In this document: positions 33,301 through 44,898 of the stretch, one piece after another
Numbering within the stretch: the first letter of the stretch is position 1
Layout of the letters: each line of letters opens with the position of its first letter
DNA from: Burkholderiales bacterium
GTDB lineage: Bacteria > Pseudomonadota > Gammaproteobacteria > Burkholderiales > Burkholderiaceae_C
Length of the DNA stretch: 50,390 bases
Assembly: GCA_016195825.1 (NCBI GenBank)
Contig: JACPYV010000051.1
Span: 1-50,390, forward strand
Direction: 5' to 3'
Notes under the pieces: model-generated
What the model saw: the letters and a program-made list of their open reading frames with translations, nothing else
The model's database searches: none
Told to the model about the DNA's origin: nothing
Translations under genes and position numbers: made by a program

Positions 33301-36300
33301 GGCAGCTCAGCATCGAACGCGGCGCGCTGATCTCGCTGGATCCGACCGCCAGGCTGGACCTGCAGGCACGCAACCGGCTCACGCTGGACGGCCGCATCCT
33401 CGTGCCCGGGGGCCGCGTCAGCCTCGCGCTGAAGACCGGCGAGGGCGCCCCCAGCCAGGTGCGCTACCTCTGGCTGGGCAGCGACAGCCACATCGACGTG
33501 GCCGGCCTGCGGCAGCTGCAGCCCGGCACCGACGGCCTGCTGACCGGCCGCGTGCTGGCCGGCGGCAGCGTCAGCCTGGATGCCGGCGTGACCGACGGCG
33601 CCGGCAGCTCGGCCTACGCCACCAGCCTGGTCTTCCAGCGCGGCGCCAGCATCGACATCGGCGGCGCCGCCGGCCTGCTGGACGTGCGCGAGCGCGCCGA
33701 CGGCGGCGACCGCGTCACGCGCCAAGTCGTCGGCAGCTCGGCCGGCGCGCTGTCGGTGCGCGCCAACGGCTTGCTGCTGCTGGAAGGCGACCTGCAGGCC
33801 CGCGCCGGCAGCGCCGACCAGAGCGGCGGCAAGCTGCAGCTGAGGCTGGAGGCCGGCTATGCGGACGTGAACACGCTGCCGCCCGTGCAAAGCCTCGTGC
33901 TCGGTGCCACCGACGGCCAGCTCAGCGCGGCGCTGAGCGCCGACCAGCTCGGTCGCACCGCCGACGTGCCCGCCACCGCGCGCATCGACGCCCCCTGGGT
34001 CACACGCGCAGGTGTCGCCGAGCTGGCCTTGAGCGCCCGCGAACGCATCGCCGTCGAAGGCGGCGTGGCGCTGGACCTGGGCCGCGCCCTCAGCCTGGAC
34101 ACCCAGGCCCTGGCCGTCACCCCGCTGGCCAGCCAGGCCACGGCCCGGCTGGCCGCCCCGATGCTGAGCTGGGCCAACACCCAGACGGCGGTGGCCCAGG
34201 GCAACAACCTCGTGCGAGCGCCTGCCACCACCAGCAGCGGCACGGGCACGCTCAACCTGCAGGCCGGCGAGCGCCTGGACGTCGTCGGCCAGGTCGTCAG
34301 CCAGGGCATCGCCCAGCTGAACCTGACCAGCGGCGGTGACCTGCTGCTACAAAAACCCGGTGCCAACGCCACCGGCGACGGCCGCCTGAGCACGGCGGCC
34401 AACCTGCGTCTAACGGCGCGCCAGGTGTTCCCGGCGACGGACACCGCCTTCGTCATCGACGCCACTGACCAGCGTGTGGACATCGCCAGGCCCGACGGCG
34501 ACGCCCCCGACCTGCCCTGGAGTGCTGGCGGCCGGCTCACCGTACAGGCCAGGGCCATCGTGCAAGGCGGCCGGCTGCGTGCACCCGAGGGCAGCCTGAC
34601 GCTGAAGGCCAGCGAGAGCCTGCAGCTGCTGGCCGGCAGCGAAACCTCGGTGGCCGCCGACGGCCGCAGCTTCCTGTTTGGCAGTTGGAGCGGCGACCGC
34701 TGGCTGGCCCCCGGCAGCGGCAGCAGCGGCAGCATCGTCAGCGCCGCGCCCGCCAAGGCCGTCGTGCTGGACGCGCCCAGCGTCAACGTCGCGCCCGACG
34801 CCAGGCTGGACCTCAGCGGCGGCGGCCAGCTGCTGGCCTGGCAGTTCGTTGCCGGCCCCGGCGGCTCCACCGACATCTTCAGCGCCACCGACGGCAGCTA
34901 CGCGTTCATCCCGGGCATCCGCAGCAGCGGCGCCGCCGACAACTCGCTGCCCGGCCTGCCCGCGCCGGGCCGCCAGATCAACTTCGGCAGCGCCGGCCTG
35001 ACGCTGCCCGATGGCACGGTGCTGCGCGGCAGCTACACGCTCCTGCCGGCGCGCTACGCGCTGCTGCCCGGCGCGCTGCTGGTGCGGCCTGCCAGCGGCA
35101 CGGCGCTCGCGATGGGCCGCAGCGTGGCTCGCGACGACGGCAGCCTGCTGGTGGGTGCCCGGCTGGGCCAGGACGGCACGTCCATCCTTGATGCGCTGAC
35201 CAGCAACTGGCAGCTGCTGACGACCCAGCAGGCTCAGCGCTACAGCGAGATCCGCCTGGCGGGCGCTGACGCCTTCTTCAGCGCGCTGGCCGTGCGCAAC
35301 GACGCGGCTACGCCGGCGCTCAACCGCGATGCCGGCGCGCTGGTCGTCGCGGCGCAGCAGGCCGACATCCGCGGCGCGCTGCACTTCGCGGCGGGCAAGT
35401 CGGCGACCGGTGACATCGGCCAAGGCGGCAGCGCCTATTTCAGCGCCGCGGACATCCAGGTCGGCGCCGGTCCCGCCACCGGTAGCAGCAGCGGCAGCCT
35501 GCGGCTCAGCACCGCGCAGCTCAATGCGCTGGGCGTCGACAACCTCGTGCTCGGTGCAGTGCCGGTCGACCTGCAGCATCCGGGCAGCCTCGACGTGCGC
35601 GCGCAGACGCTGAGCATCCACGACGACCCCCAGCCAGCCACCGGCAAGACCCTGGCAATGGCCGCACCGACGCTGCTGCTGGCCGCACGCCAGCAGCTCG
35701 ACATCGGCGCTGGCGCCGCGTTGCAGGCCGCGGCCCCCACCACCGGCAGCGCCACGACATGGGCCCTCAGCGGCGATGGCGCCGCCGTGCTGCTCAGCGC
35801 CCGCACGGACACCCAGCTGCAACGCACCGGCGCCACGCTGGACGCCGGCCGCCTCGTCATCGGCGACGCTGCCTCGCTGCAGGCCGGCGCGGGCCGCCTG
35901 CAGCTCGACGCCACCGCCGGCACGCAGCTCGCCGGCAGCGCCGCGTTGGGCGCCCAGGCACTGGGCATTGGTGCGCCGCGCCTGCAACTCGGCGGCAGCC
36001 AGGCACAGGCCGACAAGAGCCTGCTGCTGGCCGGCCCGCTGCTGGCCCAGCTCGCCAGCGCCGGCGAACTGCTGCTTCGCAGCTATGCCAGCATCGACCT
36101 GGTCGGTGCGCTGGACTTCGGCCGCGACGCCCAGGGCCGCACCACGCTCGGCCGCCTGACGCTGGACACGCCGGCCCTGCGTGCCGCCGAGGCGACCGAT
36201 GCCGCCCGGATCACAGCCCAATCGCTTGTGCTGACCAACAGCACCGGCCGGACGACCACCGCCGCGATCGCCAACGCCATGGCGAACGGCAGCATGACGC

Positions 36301-39300
36301 TGACCAGCGCCGGCACGCTGCAGGTCGCCGCGGGCAGCCAGGCCTCGCAGGCCCGCCAGACCAGCCTGGCCGCGCTGAGCGGCGTGGTCATCGCCGGCAG
36401 CAGCCAGGTGTCGGCCTCTAGTGACCTCACCGTCACGGCAGGCACCGTCAGCGCCGGCACCGCTGGCACCGCGCCGGCCCGCAGCCAGTGGTCCGCGGCA
36501 GGCAGCCTGGCGCTGCTGAACGCCCAGCCCGCCGCCGCAACGCCAGCGCTCGGCGCGGCCGCCCAGCTGCAGCTGAGTGCCCAGACCCTCCAGGTCGACA
36601 GCGACATCCTCCTGCCTGCTGGCCAGCTCAGCCTGGTCTCGCAGGGTGCGCTGGCCATCGCCGGCAAACTCAGCGTGGCCGGCCGCAGCGACACGATCGG
36701 CAGCGGCGACAGCCGCGTCACCGCCGACCTCGCCGCCGGCCACCTCAGCGCCAGCAGCAGCGCCGGCGGCATCACGCTGGCCGACACGGCCACGCTCGAC
36801 GTCTCCGGCGCGGGCCAGGGCGATGCCGGCAGCCTCAGCCTCAGCGCGCCGCAGGGCAGCCTGGCGCTGGCCGGCCACCTCCACGCCGGCGCCGCCAGCG
36901 GCGCGACGGCCGCGAGCCTCAGCCTCGACAGCCTTCAGCCGGTCAGCCTCACGGCCTTGTCGGATCGGATCGCCGCCGCCGGGCCGCGCGCCTTCGAGCA
37001 GCGCATTACCGTGCGCAACCGCAGCGGTGACCAGACGCTGCAGGCCGGCGCGCACCTCAGCGCCCAGACCCTGGACCTCAGTGCCGACGCCGGCTCGCTG
37101 ACCCTGGCCGGCTGGCTCACCGCGCTACCGGGCACTGCAGGCGGCGGCCAGATCAGCCTCAACGCGGGCCGCGACCTCGTCATCGCCGACGGCGCGCTGC
37201 TCCAGGCCTTGAGTGCGTCCGGCGCCGGCACTAGCACTGGCGACCGCGACCCCAGCCGCATCAGCCTCAATAGCAGCTGCCTCAGCGCCACCGCCTGCAT
37301 CAACGACAGCCCCGACCCCACCGCACGCGCCGGCCGACTGCAACTCAAGGGCGGCCTGATTGAACTCGGCGGTGGCGAACTCAGCCTGCGCGCCGAGCGC
37401 GTCGGTCAGGACGTCATGATCGACGCCGTGCAGACCCGCCTCTCGGGCGTCGGCAGCATCGACGTAGAGGCGGTCCAGGTCTACCGGAACATCAACGAAT
37501 TGGTCGGTGGCCTGGTGCCGGCACCCAGCCCTGCGCCGACACCCGCGCCAGCGCCAGCGCCGAGCCCGACGCCATCTCCATCCCCTGCACCATCGCCGGG
37601 CCCAGCGCCAGCGCCAGCACCGGCGCCGACCCCAGCGCCCGTTCCAGCACCCGCACCGACGCCTTCGCCCACACCGTCGCCGGCACCGTCGCCCGTGCCG
37701 ACACCCACGCCCGCCCAGCCATCGCCTGGCAACGGCCCGTCGACAGGCAACACCCAGCCGCCCTCACCACCGCTCACGCCGCCGCCCAGCCCGAGCGGCC
37801 CCTCTGCGGGCAACGGCCCGACGACAGGAAACCAGCAGCCGCCCGCACCGCCGACGTCCGGCAATACGCCCTCACCCGGCCCGGTTCCGGCACCCACACC
37901 CACACCCACACCCACACCCACACCTGCGCCGTCGCCGTCGCCGAGCCCTGCACCGGGTCCCTCACCAGCGCCAGCGCCAGCACCAGTTCCGGCGCCGGCA
38001 CCTGTTCCAGCACCCTCACCCTCACCCTCACCCGCGCCTGGCCCCGGTCCGGCGCCAGCACCCACGGGCCCGTCGACCGGCAATGGCCCGTCCACGGGCA
38101 ACACGCAGCCGCCCCCGCCGCCGCTGACCCCCAGCCCGGCGCCGGTACCCGCGCCTGCACCCGGCCCTGCACCTGCACCCGGCCCTGCACCTGCACCCGG
38201 CCCTGCACCTGCACCTGCACCAGAGCCAGCGCCAGCGCCAGCGCCCTCCCCCAGCCCAGCCCCGGTGCCAGCCCCCAGCCCGACGCCAGCGCCCGCGCCG
38301 AGCCCGGCACCTGTTCCGGCTCCGGCGCCCGTACCGGCACCGTCACCCGCGCCTGGCCCTGGCCCGGCACCAGCCCCCACGGGTCCGTCGAGCGGCAATG
38401 GCCCGTCCACGGGCAACACCCAGCCACCCTCCCCGCCTCTGACCCCCAGCCCGGCACCGGCACCGGCACCGGCACCGGCACCCGAGCCTGCGCCGTCGCC
38501 CAGCCCGGCACCAGCGCCGGTGCCCGCGCCCAGCCCGACACCGGCCCCTGCGCCCGTTCCTGCCCCATCGCCGTCACCGGCACCCGTCCCTGCTCCGGCT
38601 CCGGTTCCGGCTCCTGCTCCTGCCCCTTCGCCGGCACCGGCACCGGCACCGGCACCCGTCCCCGCGCCAGCGCCAGCACCTGCACCAGCACCTGCACCTG
38701 CCGGGCCATCCACAGGCAATGGCCCGTCGACGGGCAGCACGCAACCGCCCGCGCCGCCGTTGACTCCTGCTCCCTCGCCAGTACCGGCACCAGCGCAGAC
38801 CACGACGCCATCCGCCGGCAACGGCGCCAGCACGGGCAGCACGCCGCCTCCCACGCCGCCGCTGGCAGCACCCGCAGGCGCCGGCACGGCTTCCGTGCGG
38901 ACACTGGACGCCGCGACCGGCTCCGCGACGACACCCTCCGCGGGCAACGGCCCAAGCACCGGCAGTACGCAGCCCCCCCCACCGCCGACCGCGCCGGGCA
39001 CGGCGCCAACGCCCGCGCCATCACCAGCGCCCACACCTTCACCCACGTCCGCCCCGACGCCGGCACCTGCCCCCAGCACCCGGCTGGGCATCGGCCGCGT
39101 CGTCGCCGACAACGAGGCCTTCATGGGCAGCGGCCAGCAGACGGCGGCCAGCATCGCGGCACGCCTGTCCGCGGGTGATGCGGCCACTGCGGCGCTGATC
39201 CGCGTGCGGCCCGGCGTGGAGGTGCGCGCCAGCGGCGACCTGACGTTGAGCTCGGACTGGCGCCTGCCGACACTGACGGCCACCCAACTCGCCGCTGCAC

Positions 39301-42300
39301 CGCAAGCGGCGGAGGCCGCGCTGACACTGCGCGCCGCCGGCGACGTCAACCTGCAGGCCAACCTCAGCACCGGCCTGCGCGAGTCACCGGTGAACGCCGG
39401 CGAATGGCTTGCCACGTCCAGCCGCGCCGGGGCCATCCGCATCGCCGCCGGGGCTGACCTCGCGGCCGCCAACGCGCTGGCGGTCAGCACGAACACAGAC
39501 GCCGGCTCGGTGCTGCTGGGCACATCCGATGCCAACGCGCCGACCGTGCAGGTGCGCAGCAGCGTGGGCCGCATCGAGTTGGCCGCGGCGCGCGACGTAC
39601 GCTGGCTCAGCGCGACCGCCACCGTCGCGACGCTGGGCGTGCCATTGGGCATCGCCAGCGCCGACACACAGGCCGCGCCCGCCGCGACTTCAGCGCAGGG
39701 CACACTGGTGGCGCCCAAGCCGACGATTGCTGCTGTGACCACCACGGTCGCGGGCGATGGCAGCACGCCATCGGCAGGCAATGGCGACACCACCGGCAAC
39801 ACGCAGCCGCCCGGCCCGCCGGTCGAGCCCGGCGTCACGCCCGCGCCCACCCCGGCGCCGTCGCCAGCGCCGGCACCCACACCGTCCACACCGCCGCCGC
39901 CGGCCCCCACGCCCGCGCCGGCCACACCTGACCCGCTGCCCGCCGCGGCCTTCCCGTCGCTCCTGGAGAGCCTGGGGCCGGCGTTGAACACGTCCGGCCT
40001 GCTGCCCTTCACGACGCAAGGCGGCAGCATCCGCCTCACGGCCGGCCGCGACGTCGTCGGGCAGGCGCCGGTTGCAGCGCAGCTCTACGCGACGGACTGG
40101 CTGTGGCGTGCCCGGGGCAGCCTGGACAACACGATCGCCTGGTTTGCCCGCAGCGACCTGTTCGCGCAGGGGCTGGCCACCTTTGGCGGTGGCTCGGTGC
40201 AGGTCCAGGCCGGCCGCGACGCCGTGCAGGTGCATGCTGCTGCGGCCGGTTCCGGCTTTCTTGCGCCGGGCGCCAACACGGGCGGCCTGCCCACGACGCT
40301 GCAGCAGTACGGTGGCGGTAGCGTGTCGCTGCAGGCCGGGCGCGACGTTGTCAGCGGCCAACTGCTGGCCTCGCGCGGCATCGCCGTCGCAGCCGGGGGC
40401 GCCATCCAGCGCCAAGCCGGCGCGAACGTGAACAACGACCCCGGCCTGCAACTGATCTACCAGGACGGCGCGCTGCGCGTGCAGGCCGGCGGCGACGTGA
40501 CGCTGGCCAGCGCGCGCAACCTGGCGCTCAGCCTGCCGTCCAAGGCCAACGTGGAGGCGCTGGGCGAAGGTGTCGCCGCGCCCATGCTGGACCGCAACGC
40601 CAGCCTGCTGGTGCAGAGCGCCGGCGGCTCAGTGAGCTACCTCGGCGCGGACCAGCCGCTGGAAGTGGGCAACAAGGGCGAGCGCACGCCGGGCCAGGTC
40701 GTGCCCATCGACTTGCGCCTGCTGGCGCCACAGGGCGCCGTGTCGGCCGCCAACCTGCTGCAATGGAGCACGGCGGCGGACCCGGCCGATGTGCGCAGCT
40801 GGGTGGCCGGCCGCGAGAACGTTTCGGTGAACAACCTGCAGGTGCTGGCGCTGAGCGCGGCCCAGGCGCCGGCCGCGGCCTCGCTGGTGGACCTGGCCGG
40901 CATGACGCTGCCCGAGGCGCAGCGCCTGTCGCGCAACAGCCTCGGCCAGGCGCAACTCGACCAGAGCGCGCGTACGCCCGTGTTGCTGGTCTCCAGCGCG
41001 GCCGACGTGCAGCTGGGCAGCGTCACGTCCACGCGCCCGCTCGCAGTCGACGCGGCGCGCGACATCGGCGTATCGCTGGTCAGCATCCAGCAGCAGCCCG
41101 CGGCGGCGGGTCGGCCCGGCGAGGTGTCGCTGCTGAAGGCCGGCCGCGACGTCCGCTTCGGCAGCGGTAACGGCCTGGAGATCGCCGGCCCGGGTGACCT
41201 GCTGGTGCTGGCCGGCCGCGACGTGGACCTGTCCACCAGCACCGGCATCGTCGCGCGCGGCAACCTGTCCAACAGCGCGCTGCTGCCCGAGGGGGGCGCG
41301 CGACTGACGGTGGTGGCCGGCATGAGTGCCGAGGGCGACGACTATGCGCGAGCGAGTGCCGCGGGTTTTCAGGTGCTGGGCGCGTCGGGCCTGCTGGACA
41401 AGCTGGGCCGGGCCTGGGTGCTGCTCGGCGGCACGGGCACGGCCGCGGCCTTCGACGCGGCCGCGCCGACCACGCAGCTCGACCTGCTGCGCCAGCGCTT
41501 CGGCACCGCGACGGTGGACCGGCTCGTGGCCGAGCAGGTGCGTGCGCAGCCGGCGCGGGCCGAACGTGGCGACCAGCGTGCGCGCATGGCGGCGCTGCTC
41601 GGCAAGCCCGGGGACGATGCGGCAGTGACGGCAGCGCTGGCGGATCAGCCCAGCCTGCTGCAGCCGGCCTGGTCTGCACTGAGCGACACGGCTGCGCTGG
41701 CCCAGCTCGACAGGCTCAGCCCCGCGCAGCAGTCGCTGCTCGTCAGCCGCGTGCTGATGAACGGACTGGCCACGCAGGCGGCCCCGGCGAGCGCGTCGGC
41801 CCTCGCACAATTGGCCACCGCGGGCGACGTGGACAAGCTCGCCGACTACGTCGCGCAGATGAGCGGCCAGCGCGGCGCGGATGCGGCGGACACGCTGCGT
41901 CGTTTCGACGCGCTGCCCATCGAGCGCCAGATCCCCTGGCTGAACCGCGTGCTGGTGGGCGAACTGCGCAGCGCCGGCCGCACCGCCGCCGTGCTGGACG
42001 GCGACGAACGCTGGGCTGCCTATGCACGCGGCTACCAGGCCGTGAACCTGCTGTTCCCGCTCGGCACCAACACGCGCCCGGCGGCTCAGGTGCGCATGCC
42101 GACGAGCCAGATCAAGACGTTGCAGAGCGCCGACATCACTGTCCTCAACCCCGGCGGCGGCGTCAACGCCGGCGAGGTGACGGCGGGCCGCAAGGCGCCG
42201 ACGGAGCTGGGCATCGTCACCGTCAATGGCGGCGACGTGTCGGCCATCGTGGCGCAGAACTTCGACGTCAACCAGTCGCGCGTGTTCACGCTGGGCAAGG

Positions 42301-42767
42301 GCAACCTGCTGATGTGGTCGTCGGCCGGCAACATCGACGCCGGGCGCGGCGCCAAGACCGTGACCGGCGCGCCGGCACCCGTGCTGCGGCTGGACGCGAA
42401 CGGCAACCTGGTGTTCGACACCTCGGGTTCGTTCAGCGGCTCGGGCATCGCCGTGCTGTCCGCAGGCAACGACCTGGACCTGTACGCACCCACTGGCGAG
42501 ATCAACGCCGGCGAAGCGGGCATCCGCTCCAAGGGCAATGCCTTCCTGGGCGCGGAGCGGCTGGTCAACGCCAACGACATCCAGGTGTCGGGGACGCGGG
42601 CCGGCGCGACCGCTGACACGGCCATCAGCGTGCCCATCGCCGTGCCGGTGACGCCCACCGGCGCCGCACAGGCCGCCGCCGCGGCGGACACCGACAAGGA
42701 CAAGGATGAGCGCCGCCGCCGGCGCCGCAACCTGCTGCTGGAGTTCCTGGGCTTCGGCTCCTCCTGA
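30336..42767 (+). CDS. Giant filamentous-haemagglutinin-like TpsA exoprotein
   Basis: 4143 residues in one open frame. Signal peptide (about 1-32, ALAQA), then a TPS domain (about 45-155: [50 protein letters not shown]) that addresses it to TpsB. Residues about 160-2390 are repetitive Gly/Ser/Leu beta-helix strands. A Pro/Ala/Ser/Thr linker runs about 2394-2914, and a short second one about 3141-3205. The C-terminal part ([28 protein letters not shown], about 3907-4105) resembles DUF3739 of FHA-type proteins. It ends in a polybasic [14 protein letters not shown]. No toxin domain or VENN pretoxin motif was seen, so adhesion or biofilm is the likelier role than contact inhibition. It is followed after 17 bases by the ExbB fusion gene. 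Confidence 0.92.
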   Translation: MSKTAVPSKTALLLTPLVAALAASLPLAALAQAAVAAPPPFKVPQQAAGWRVYGSGAAAPVNTANGRGGVDMAISQTSQRAIYNWQSFDIAADSSVTFDMALAGSSALNRIASVSPSLIFGQLKATNGGEILLYNRNGILFGKDARVDVGALMATTLAPKDTDYVNGFVTNITGAAPALRYDGAAADYVDAKNFIRVEPGAEIKTGEGGRIQLYAKRVENAGTLTAPGGQVILGAGAEVFYKLPTAEPLYASEANPNVPALRGLLVEVGRGDLASGEGQVGNSGTINVPRGNATLVGLAVNQAGRISATTSVSQNGSILLLAQGDASTTHADTGAPVTVSEEIYKRPVRSGTLTLAAGSVTEIAPENSGADGKPLTNDDNATFTRSRLHLGGSLIDVQGRITAPGARAEVRALTTPDFNADLVTGRPLNATAGRMLIGANANIDLAGTTDTTLSVARNFVTTELLGSNDLKDAPLQKDGLLYRNKVTLDIRQASPILGDLANYRASVQRSASERLASGGSLRVIAGEAVLAQAGSSVKVDGGKVTYTDALVSPTQLFSAAGTAYTLSTAPKDLVYTAIANAGTAKARYDRWGPMVSYGAVSPARLESGYVDGQAGGSLTLIAPQVVLDGQLHGSTELGTRQRLGQDARAAAAQLVIGALQHNDAFGSGSYAGAVLGRFALATADAPRLGADANPASLDGIASGLSLDTLRQSGFGAVSITAVGDVKLEGNVELPALGLLRLQSEHGTVAVAGSVRATGGQVTLRSLTGDVNVAEAVKLDVSGAWVNAALDPLLRNSAPSAAIAGGSLGLQAGHDLTLASGSVLDVSGGGLVTTGQTVTGGAAGSLALSAGSPVATPLAPGELRLDAGLLGHSLTQGGSLSVSAPALRFGSVAPAAGDPAGLLRLQADFLNQGGFQNFAFEGRESVTVQAGTTLAPRLQLWQTSAASRFQASGSATWRSTLSIGEPLLGYARPVNLSLSSGGYGAALAEGQLSIERGALISLDPTARLDLQARNRLTLDGRILVPGGRVSLALKTGEGAPSQVRYLWLGSDSHIDVAGLRQLQPGTDGLLTGRVLAGGSVSLDAGVTDGAGSSAYATSLVFQRGASIDIGGAAGLLDVRERADGGDRVTRQVVGSSAGALSVRANGLLLLEGDLQARAGSADQSGGKLQLRLEAGYADVNTLPPVQSLVLGATDGQLSAALSADQLGRTADVPATARIDAPWVTRAGVAELALSARERIAVEGGVALDLGRALSLDTQALAVTPLASQATARLAAPMLSWANTQTAVAQGNNLVRAPATTSSGTGTLNLQAGERLDVVGQVVSQGIAQLNLTSGGDLLLQKPGANATGDGRLSTAANLRLTARQVFPATDTAFVIDATDQRVDIARPDGDAPDLPWSAGGRLTVQARAIVQGGRLRAPEGSLTLKASESLQLLAGSETSVAADGRSFLFGSWSGDRWLAPGSGSSGSIVSAAPAKAVVLDAPSVNVAPDARLDLSGGGQLLAWQFVAGPGGSTDIFSATDGSYAFIPGIRSSGAADNSLPGLPAPGRQINFGSAGLTLPDGTVLRGSYTLLPARYALLPGALLVRPASGTALAMGRSVARDDGSLLVGARLGQDGTSILDALTSNWQLLTTQQAQRYSEIRLAGADAFFSALAVRNDAATPALNRDAGALVVAAQQADIRGALHFAAGKSATGDIGQGGSAYFSAADIQVGAGPATGSSSGSLRLSTAQLNALGVDNLVLGAVPVDLQHPGSLDVRAQTLSIHDDPQPATGKTLAMAAPTLLLAARQQLDIGAGAALQAAAPTTGSATTWALSGDGAAVLLSARTDTQLQRTGATLDAGRLVIGDAASLQAGAGRLQLDATAGTQLAGSAALGAQALGIGAPRLQLGGSQAQADKSLLLAGPLLAQLASAGELLLRSYASIDLVGALDFGRDAQGRTTLGRLTLDTPALRAAEATDAARITAQSLVLTNSTGRTTTAAIANAMANGSMTLTSAGTLQVAAGSQASQARQTSLAALSGVVIAGSSQVSASSDLTVTAGTVSAGTAGTAPARSQWSAAGSLALLNAQPAAATPALGAAAQLQLSAQTLQVDSDILLPAGQLSLVSQGALAIAGKLSVAGRSDTIGSGDSRVTADLAAGHLSASSSAGGITLADTATLDVSGAGQGDAGSLSLSAPQGSLALAGHLHAGAASGATAASLSLDSLQPVSLTALSDRIAAAGPRAFEQRITVRNRSGDQTLQAGAHLSAQTLDLSADAGSLTLAGWLTALPGTAGGGQISLNAGRDLVIADGALLQALSASGAGTSTGDRDPSRISLNSSCLSATACINDSPDPTARAGRLQLKGGLIELGGGELSLRAERVGQDVMIDAVQTRLSGVGSIDVEAVQVYRNINELVGGLVPAPSPAPTPAPAPAPSPTPSPSPAPSPGPAPAPAPAPTPAPVPAPAPTPSPTPSPAPSPVPTPTPAQPSPGNGPSTGNTQPPSPPLTPPPSPSGPSAGNGPTTGNQQPPAPPTSGNTPSPGPVPAPTPTPTPTPTPAPSPSPSPAPGPSPAPAPAPVPAPAPVPAPSPSPSPAPGPGPAPAPTGPSTGNGPSTGNTQPPPPPLTPSPAPVPAPAPGPAPAPGPAPAPGPAPAPAPEPAPAPAPSPSPAPVPAPSPTPAPAPSPAPVPAPAPVPAPSPAPGPGPAPAPTGPSSGNGPSTGNTQPPSPPLTPSPAPAPAPAPAPEPAPSPSPAPAPVPAPSPTPAPAPVPAPSPSPAPVPAPAPVPAPAPAPSPAPAPAPAPVPAPAPAPAPAPAPAGPSTGNGPSTGSTQPPAPPLTPAPSPVPAPAQTTTPSAGNGASTGSTPPPTPPLAAPAGAGTASVRTLDAATGSATTPSAGNGPSTGSTQPPPPPTAPGTAPTPAPSPAPTPSPTSAPTPAPAPSTRLGIGRVVADNEAFMGSGQQTAASIAARLSAGDAATAALIRVRPGVEVRASGDLTLSSDWRLPTLTATQLAAAPQAAEAALTLRAAGDVNLQANLSTGLRESPVNAGEWLATSSRAGAIRIAAGADLAAANALAVSTNTDAGSVLLGTSDANAPTVQVRSSVGRIELAAARDVRWLSATATVATLGVPLGIASADTQAAPAATSAQGTLVAPKPTIAAVTTTVAGDGSTPSAGNGDTTGNTQPPGPPVEPGVTPAPTPAPSPAPAPTPSTPPPPAPTPAPATPDPLPAAAFPSLLESLGPALNTSGLLPFTTQGGSIRLTAGRDVVGQAPVAAQLYATDWLWRARGSLDNTIAWFARSDLFAQGLATFGGGSVQVQAGRDAVQVHAAAAGSGFLAPGANTGGLPTTLQQYGGGSVSLQAGRDVVSGQLLASRGIAVAAGGAIQRQAGANVNNDPGLQLIYQDGALRVQAGGDVTLASARNLALSLPSKANVEALGEGVAAPMLDRNASLLVQSAGGSVSYLGADQPLEVGNKGERTPGQVVPIDLRLLAPQGAVSAANLLQWSTAADPADVRSWVAGRENVSVNNLQVLALSAAQAPAAASLVDLAGMTLPEAQRLSRNSLGQAQLDQSARTPVLLVSSAADVQLGSVTSTRPLAVDAARDIGVSLVSIQQQPAAAGRPGEVSLLKAGRDVRFGSGNGLEIAGPGDLLVLAGRDVDLSTSTGIVARGNLSNSALLPEGGARLTVVAGMSAEGDDYARASAAGFQVLGASGLLDKLGRAWVLLGGTGTAAAFDAAAPTTQLDLLRQRFGTATVDRLVAEQVRAQPARAERGDQRARMAALLGKPGDDAAVTAALADQPSLLQPAWSALSDTAALAQLDRLSPAQQSLLVSRVLMNGLATQAAPASASALAQLATAGDVDKLADYVAQMSGQRGADAADTLRRFDALPIERQIPWLNRVLVGELRSAGRTAAVLDGDERWAAYARGYQAVNLLFPLGTNTRPAAQVRMPTSQIKTLQSADITVLNPGGGVNAGEVTAGRKAPTELGIVTVNGGDVSAIVAQNFDVNQSRVFTLGKGNLLMWSSAGNIDAGRGAKTVTGAPAPVLRLDANGNLVFDTSGSFSGSGIAVLSAGNDLDLYAPTGEINAGEAGIRSKGNAFLGAERLVNANDIQVSGTRAGATADTAISVPIAVPVTPTGAAQAAAAADTDKDKDERRRRRRNLLLEFLGFGSS
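37515..39085 (+). repeat. Proline-rich linker with interspersed GNG-type repeats in TpsA
   Basis: About 520 codons of [11 protein letters not shown] low complexity. Copies of a 17-20-residue unit ([18 protein letters not shown] and variants) begin near 37722, 37803, 38070, 38385, 38706, 38808 and 38934, with an eighth at 39768 in the second linker. In DNA the tract is dominated by CCNGCN hexamers, which makes it prone to slippage and to misassembly. Confidence 0.85.
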
Positions 42768-42784
42768 TTTCCGAAAGACAACCC

Positions 42785-44476
42785 ATGATGCGCAAAGCAC
42801 TCACCGCCCTCGTCCTCTCGGCCCTGCTGCCGGCCACCGCCCACGCCTGGTGGAACGCCGACTGGAGCGAGCGCGCCAGGATCACGCTGAACACGTCGAG
42901 CCAGGGACTGGAGACCAAGGAGGCCGCCAGCGGCGTGGCCGTCGCCGTGCGCCTGCACTCCGGCAACTTCGACTTCACGGCGGCCAAGGAAGACGGCAGC
43001 GACCTGCGCGTGGTGGCCGGCGACGACAAGACGCCGCTGAAGTTCAGCATCGAGCGCTTCGACTCGGTCAACGAACTGGCCGTGCTGTGGGTGCAGCTGC
43101 CCAGCGTGCTGCCGGGCAGCGACAAGAACCAGTTCTACGTCTACGGCGGCAATGCCAAGGCCGCCGCCGAGGGCGATGCGAACGGCTTCGATACGGCCAC
43201 CGTCATCGCACTGCACTTCAGCGACAAGCCGGCCGGTGCCGACCAGCTCGGCGCCGTGAAGCCGCAGGGCACGCTGGTTACCGAACCGAACGGGTTGCTG
43301 GCGGCGAGCGCCAGGCTGGGCGGCGAGTCCATCGTCTACGCGCTGTCCGACAAGCCGGTCGTCGACGCCGGCAACCAGCTGACCGTGAGCCTGTGGGTCA
43401 AGCTCGACGACGTGCAACGCGCAACGCTGCTGAACTGGGGCGGGCTGACGCTGAGCCTGAACGGCGGCAAGGTGGCCGTGCGCGCTGACAAGGCCGAGGT
43501 CAGCGGCGGTGAAGTGCCCGTCGCGCGCTGGACACAGGTCGCGCTGCGCCTGGGCCTGGGCAAGGCGACGCTGTTCGTCAATGGCGCGCAAGTGGCACAG
43601 GGCGACCTGGCCACGCCCGCGCTGGGCAGCAGCCTTCGCCTGGGCGAAGGAGCACGCGGCCTGATGGACGAAGTGCAGGTGGCCGCCACGCTGCGCAGTG
43701 CGGACTGGATTGCCGTCGCCGCGGGCGCACAGGGCGCGGAAAGCAAGCTCGTCGCGTCCGCACGGGAGGCCAAGGACAGCGCCGAGGCCGGCGGCGGCGA
43801 AAGCCACGGCTACATGGGGGTTCTGGTCAAGAACCTGACGGTGGACGCCTGGGTGGTGATCGTCATCCTGGGCATCATGTTCGCCATCGCCTGCTGGGTG
43901 ATGGTCAGCAAGGGCCTGCTGGTGACCCAGGTGGCCAGGGCCAACCGCAGCTTCGTGCTGAAGTTCCGTGAGGCGAACGAGGAGCTGCTGAAGCTGGAGA
44001 CGCACGCGCCGCATCCCCAGTCGCCCATCTACCGGCTCTACCAGGCGGGCGTGCGCGAACTGGCCAAGCGCAAGGTGGGCGAGGCCGGCGCCAAGCCGCT
44101 GTCGGGCGCATCGCTGGACGCGGTCAAGGCCTCCGTCGACGCCGACTACGTGCGCGAGAACGCGCAGCTCAACTCCGGCATGGTGTTGCTGACCATCGCC
44201 ATCTCGGGCGGCCCCTTCCTGGGTCTGCTGGGCACGGTGGTGGGCGTGATGATCACTTTCGCCGCCATCGCGGCGGCGGGCGACGTGAACGTCAACGCGA
44301 TCGCCCCGGGCATTGCCGCCGCGCTGCTGGCGACGGTGGCGGGCCTGGGCGTCGCGATCCCTGCGCTATTTGGCTACAACTACCTGGCCGCGCAGATCAA
44401 GAACGCGACGTCGGACATGCAGATCTTCATCGACGAGTTCATCACTCGCGTCGCCGAGTTGTACGGAGCCCCGTAA
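42785..44476 (+). CDS. ExbB/TolQ/MotA-family proton channel fused to N-terminal DUF2341 and LamG-like domains
   Basis: 563 residues; ordinary ExbB is about 230-250. Sec signal (about 1-21, ATAHA|WWNADWSERARI). WWNADW... with LRVVAGDDKTPLKF and LPGSDKNQFYVYYGG-like text is DUF2341 (about 22-120). A concanavalin/LamG-like sandwich follows (about 175-320: QLTVSLWVKLDD, RWTQVALRLGLGKATLFVNGAQV). ExbB proper begins at TM1 (about 352-374, WVVIVILGIMFAIACWVMV). TM2 (about 465, LTIAISGGPFLGLLGTVVGVM) and TM3 (about 507, PGIAAALLATVAGLGVAIPALFG) carry the channel motifs. The lectin-like part should be periplasmic. Two ExbDs and a TonB-like gene follow directly. Confidence 0.9.
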   Translation: MMRKALTALVLSALLPATAHAWWNADWSERARITLNTSSQGLETKEAASGVAVAVRLHSGNFDFTAAKEDGSDLRVVAGDDKTPLKFSIERFDSVNELAVLWVQLPSVLPGSDKNQFYVYGGNAKAAAEGDANGFDTATVIALHFSDKPAGADQLGAVKPQGTLVTEPNGLLAASARLGGESIVYALSDKPVVDAGNQLTVSLWVKLDDVQRATLLNWGGLTLSLNGGKVAVRADKAEVSGGEVPVARWTQVALRLGLGKATLFVNGAQVAQGDLATPALGSSLRLGEGARGLMDEVQVAATLRSADWIAVAAGAQGAESKLVASAREAKDSAEAGGGESHGYMGVLVKNLTVDAWVVIVILGIMFAIACWVMVSKGLLVTQVARANRSFVLKFREANEELLKLETHAPHPQSPIYRLYQAGVRELAKRKVGEAGAKPLSGASLDAVKASVDADYVRENAQLNSGMVLLTIAISGGPFLGLLGTVVGVMITFAAIAAAGDVNVNAIAPGIAAALLATVAGLGVAIPALFGYNYLAAQIKNATSDMQIFIDEFITRVAELYGAP

Positions 44477-44480
44477 AGCC

Positions 44481-44894
44481 ATGTCCGCCGACATCAAGGG
44501 CGACAACCAGCTCTACGACGACATCAACGTGACGCCGATGCTGGACCTGGCTTACGTGCTGCTCGTCGTCTTCATCATCCTGACGACGGCCTCGGTGCAA
44601 GGCGTCAAGGTGAAGTCGCCCGAGACCCACGCAGCCAACAACCTGGCCAAGCCGCAGACGCGCGCCATCACGATCACGGCGGACGGAGGCGTCTACCTGG
44701 ATGCTTACCCGGTGGACATGGAGCAGCTGCGTACGTCGCTGGCCCAGTACAAGGCCGCCAACCCCGCACTGCCCGTGGTGCTGAAGGCCGACGCGGCGGC
44801 GCAGTACGACAAGGTGATGCAGGTGCTGGAGGTGGCCAAGAAGCTGGACATCACCGAGATCGGCCTGGTCACCAAGCGCGCCGAGGGGAGCTGA
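44481..44894 (+). CDS. exbD: ExbD/TolR-family biopolymer transport protein, copy 1
   Basis: 137 residues from ATG 44481, 4 bases after the ExbB-fusion stop. It has a short cytoplasmic N-terminus, then INVTPMLDLAYVLLVVFIIL with the proton-carrying Asp at D22 in the single transmembrane helix. A periplasmic ExbD fold follows (AITITADGGVYLDAYPVDMEQL, VLKADAAAQYDKVMQVLEVAKKL). It should pair with the ExbB channel to convert proton flow into motion of the TonB-like partner. The following gene is a second ExbD, starting 4 bases after its stop. Confidence 0.93.
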   Translation: MSADIKGDNQLYDDINVTPMLDLAYVLLVVFIILTTASVQGVKVKSPETHAANNLAKPQTRAITITADGGVYLDAYPVDMEQLRTSLAQYKAANPALPVVLKADAAAQYDKVMQVLEVAKKLDITEIGLVTKRAEGS

Positions 44895-44898
44895 CGGC

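Noticed and set aside
37880..37930. Short tandem CACACC repeat resembling a CRISPR or VNTR array
   Set aside because: It is within the reading frame of the TpsA proline linker (Pro-Thr dipeptides), with no spacers or direct-repeat structure.
34410..40039. Very long - strand open frames opposite tpsA (about 850-880 codons)
   Set aside because: They are mirror images of a GC-rich, repeat-rich + strand gene: no start/ribosome-site logic, no family motifs, and Gly/Ala/Val/Arg-biased composition expected from antisense of PAPAPS and beta-helix repeats.
30336..42767. Contact-dependent inhibition (CdiA-like) toxin in the giant TpsA
   Set aside because: No VENN or other pretoxin motif and no C-terminal nuclease or pore domain is visible, and no small immunity gene follows; the next gene is the ExbB fusion.
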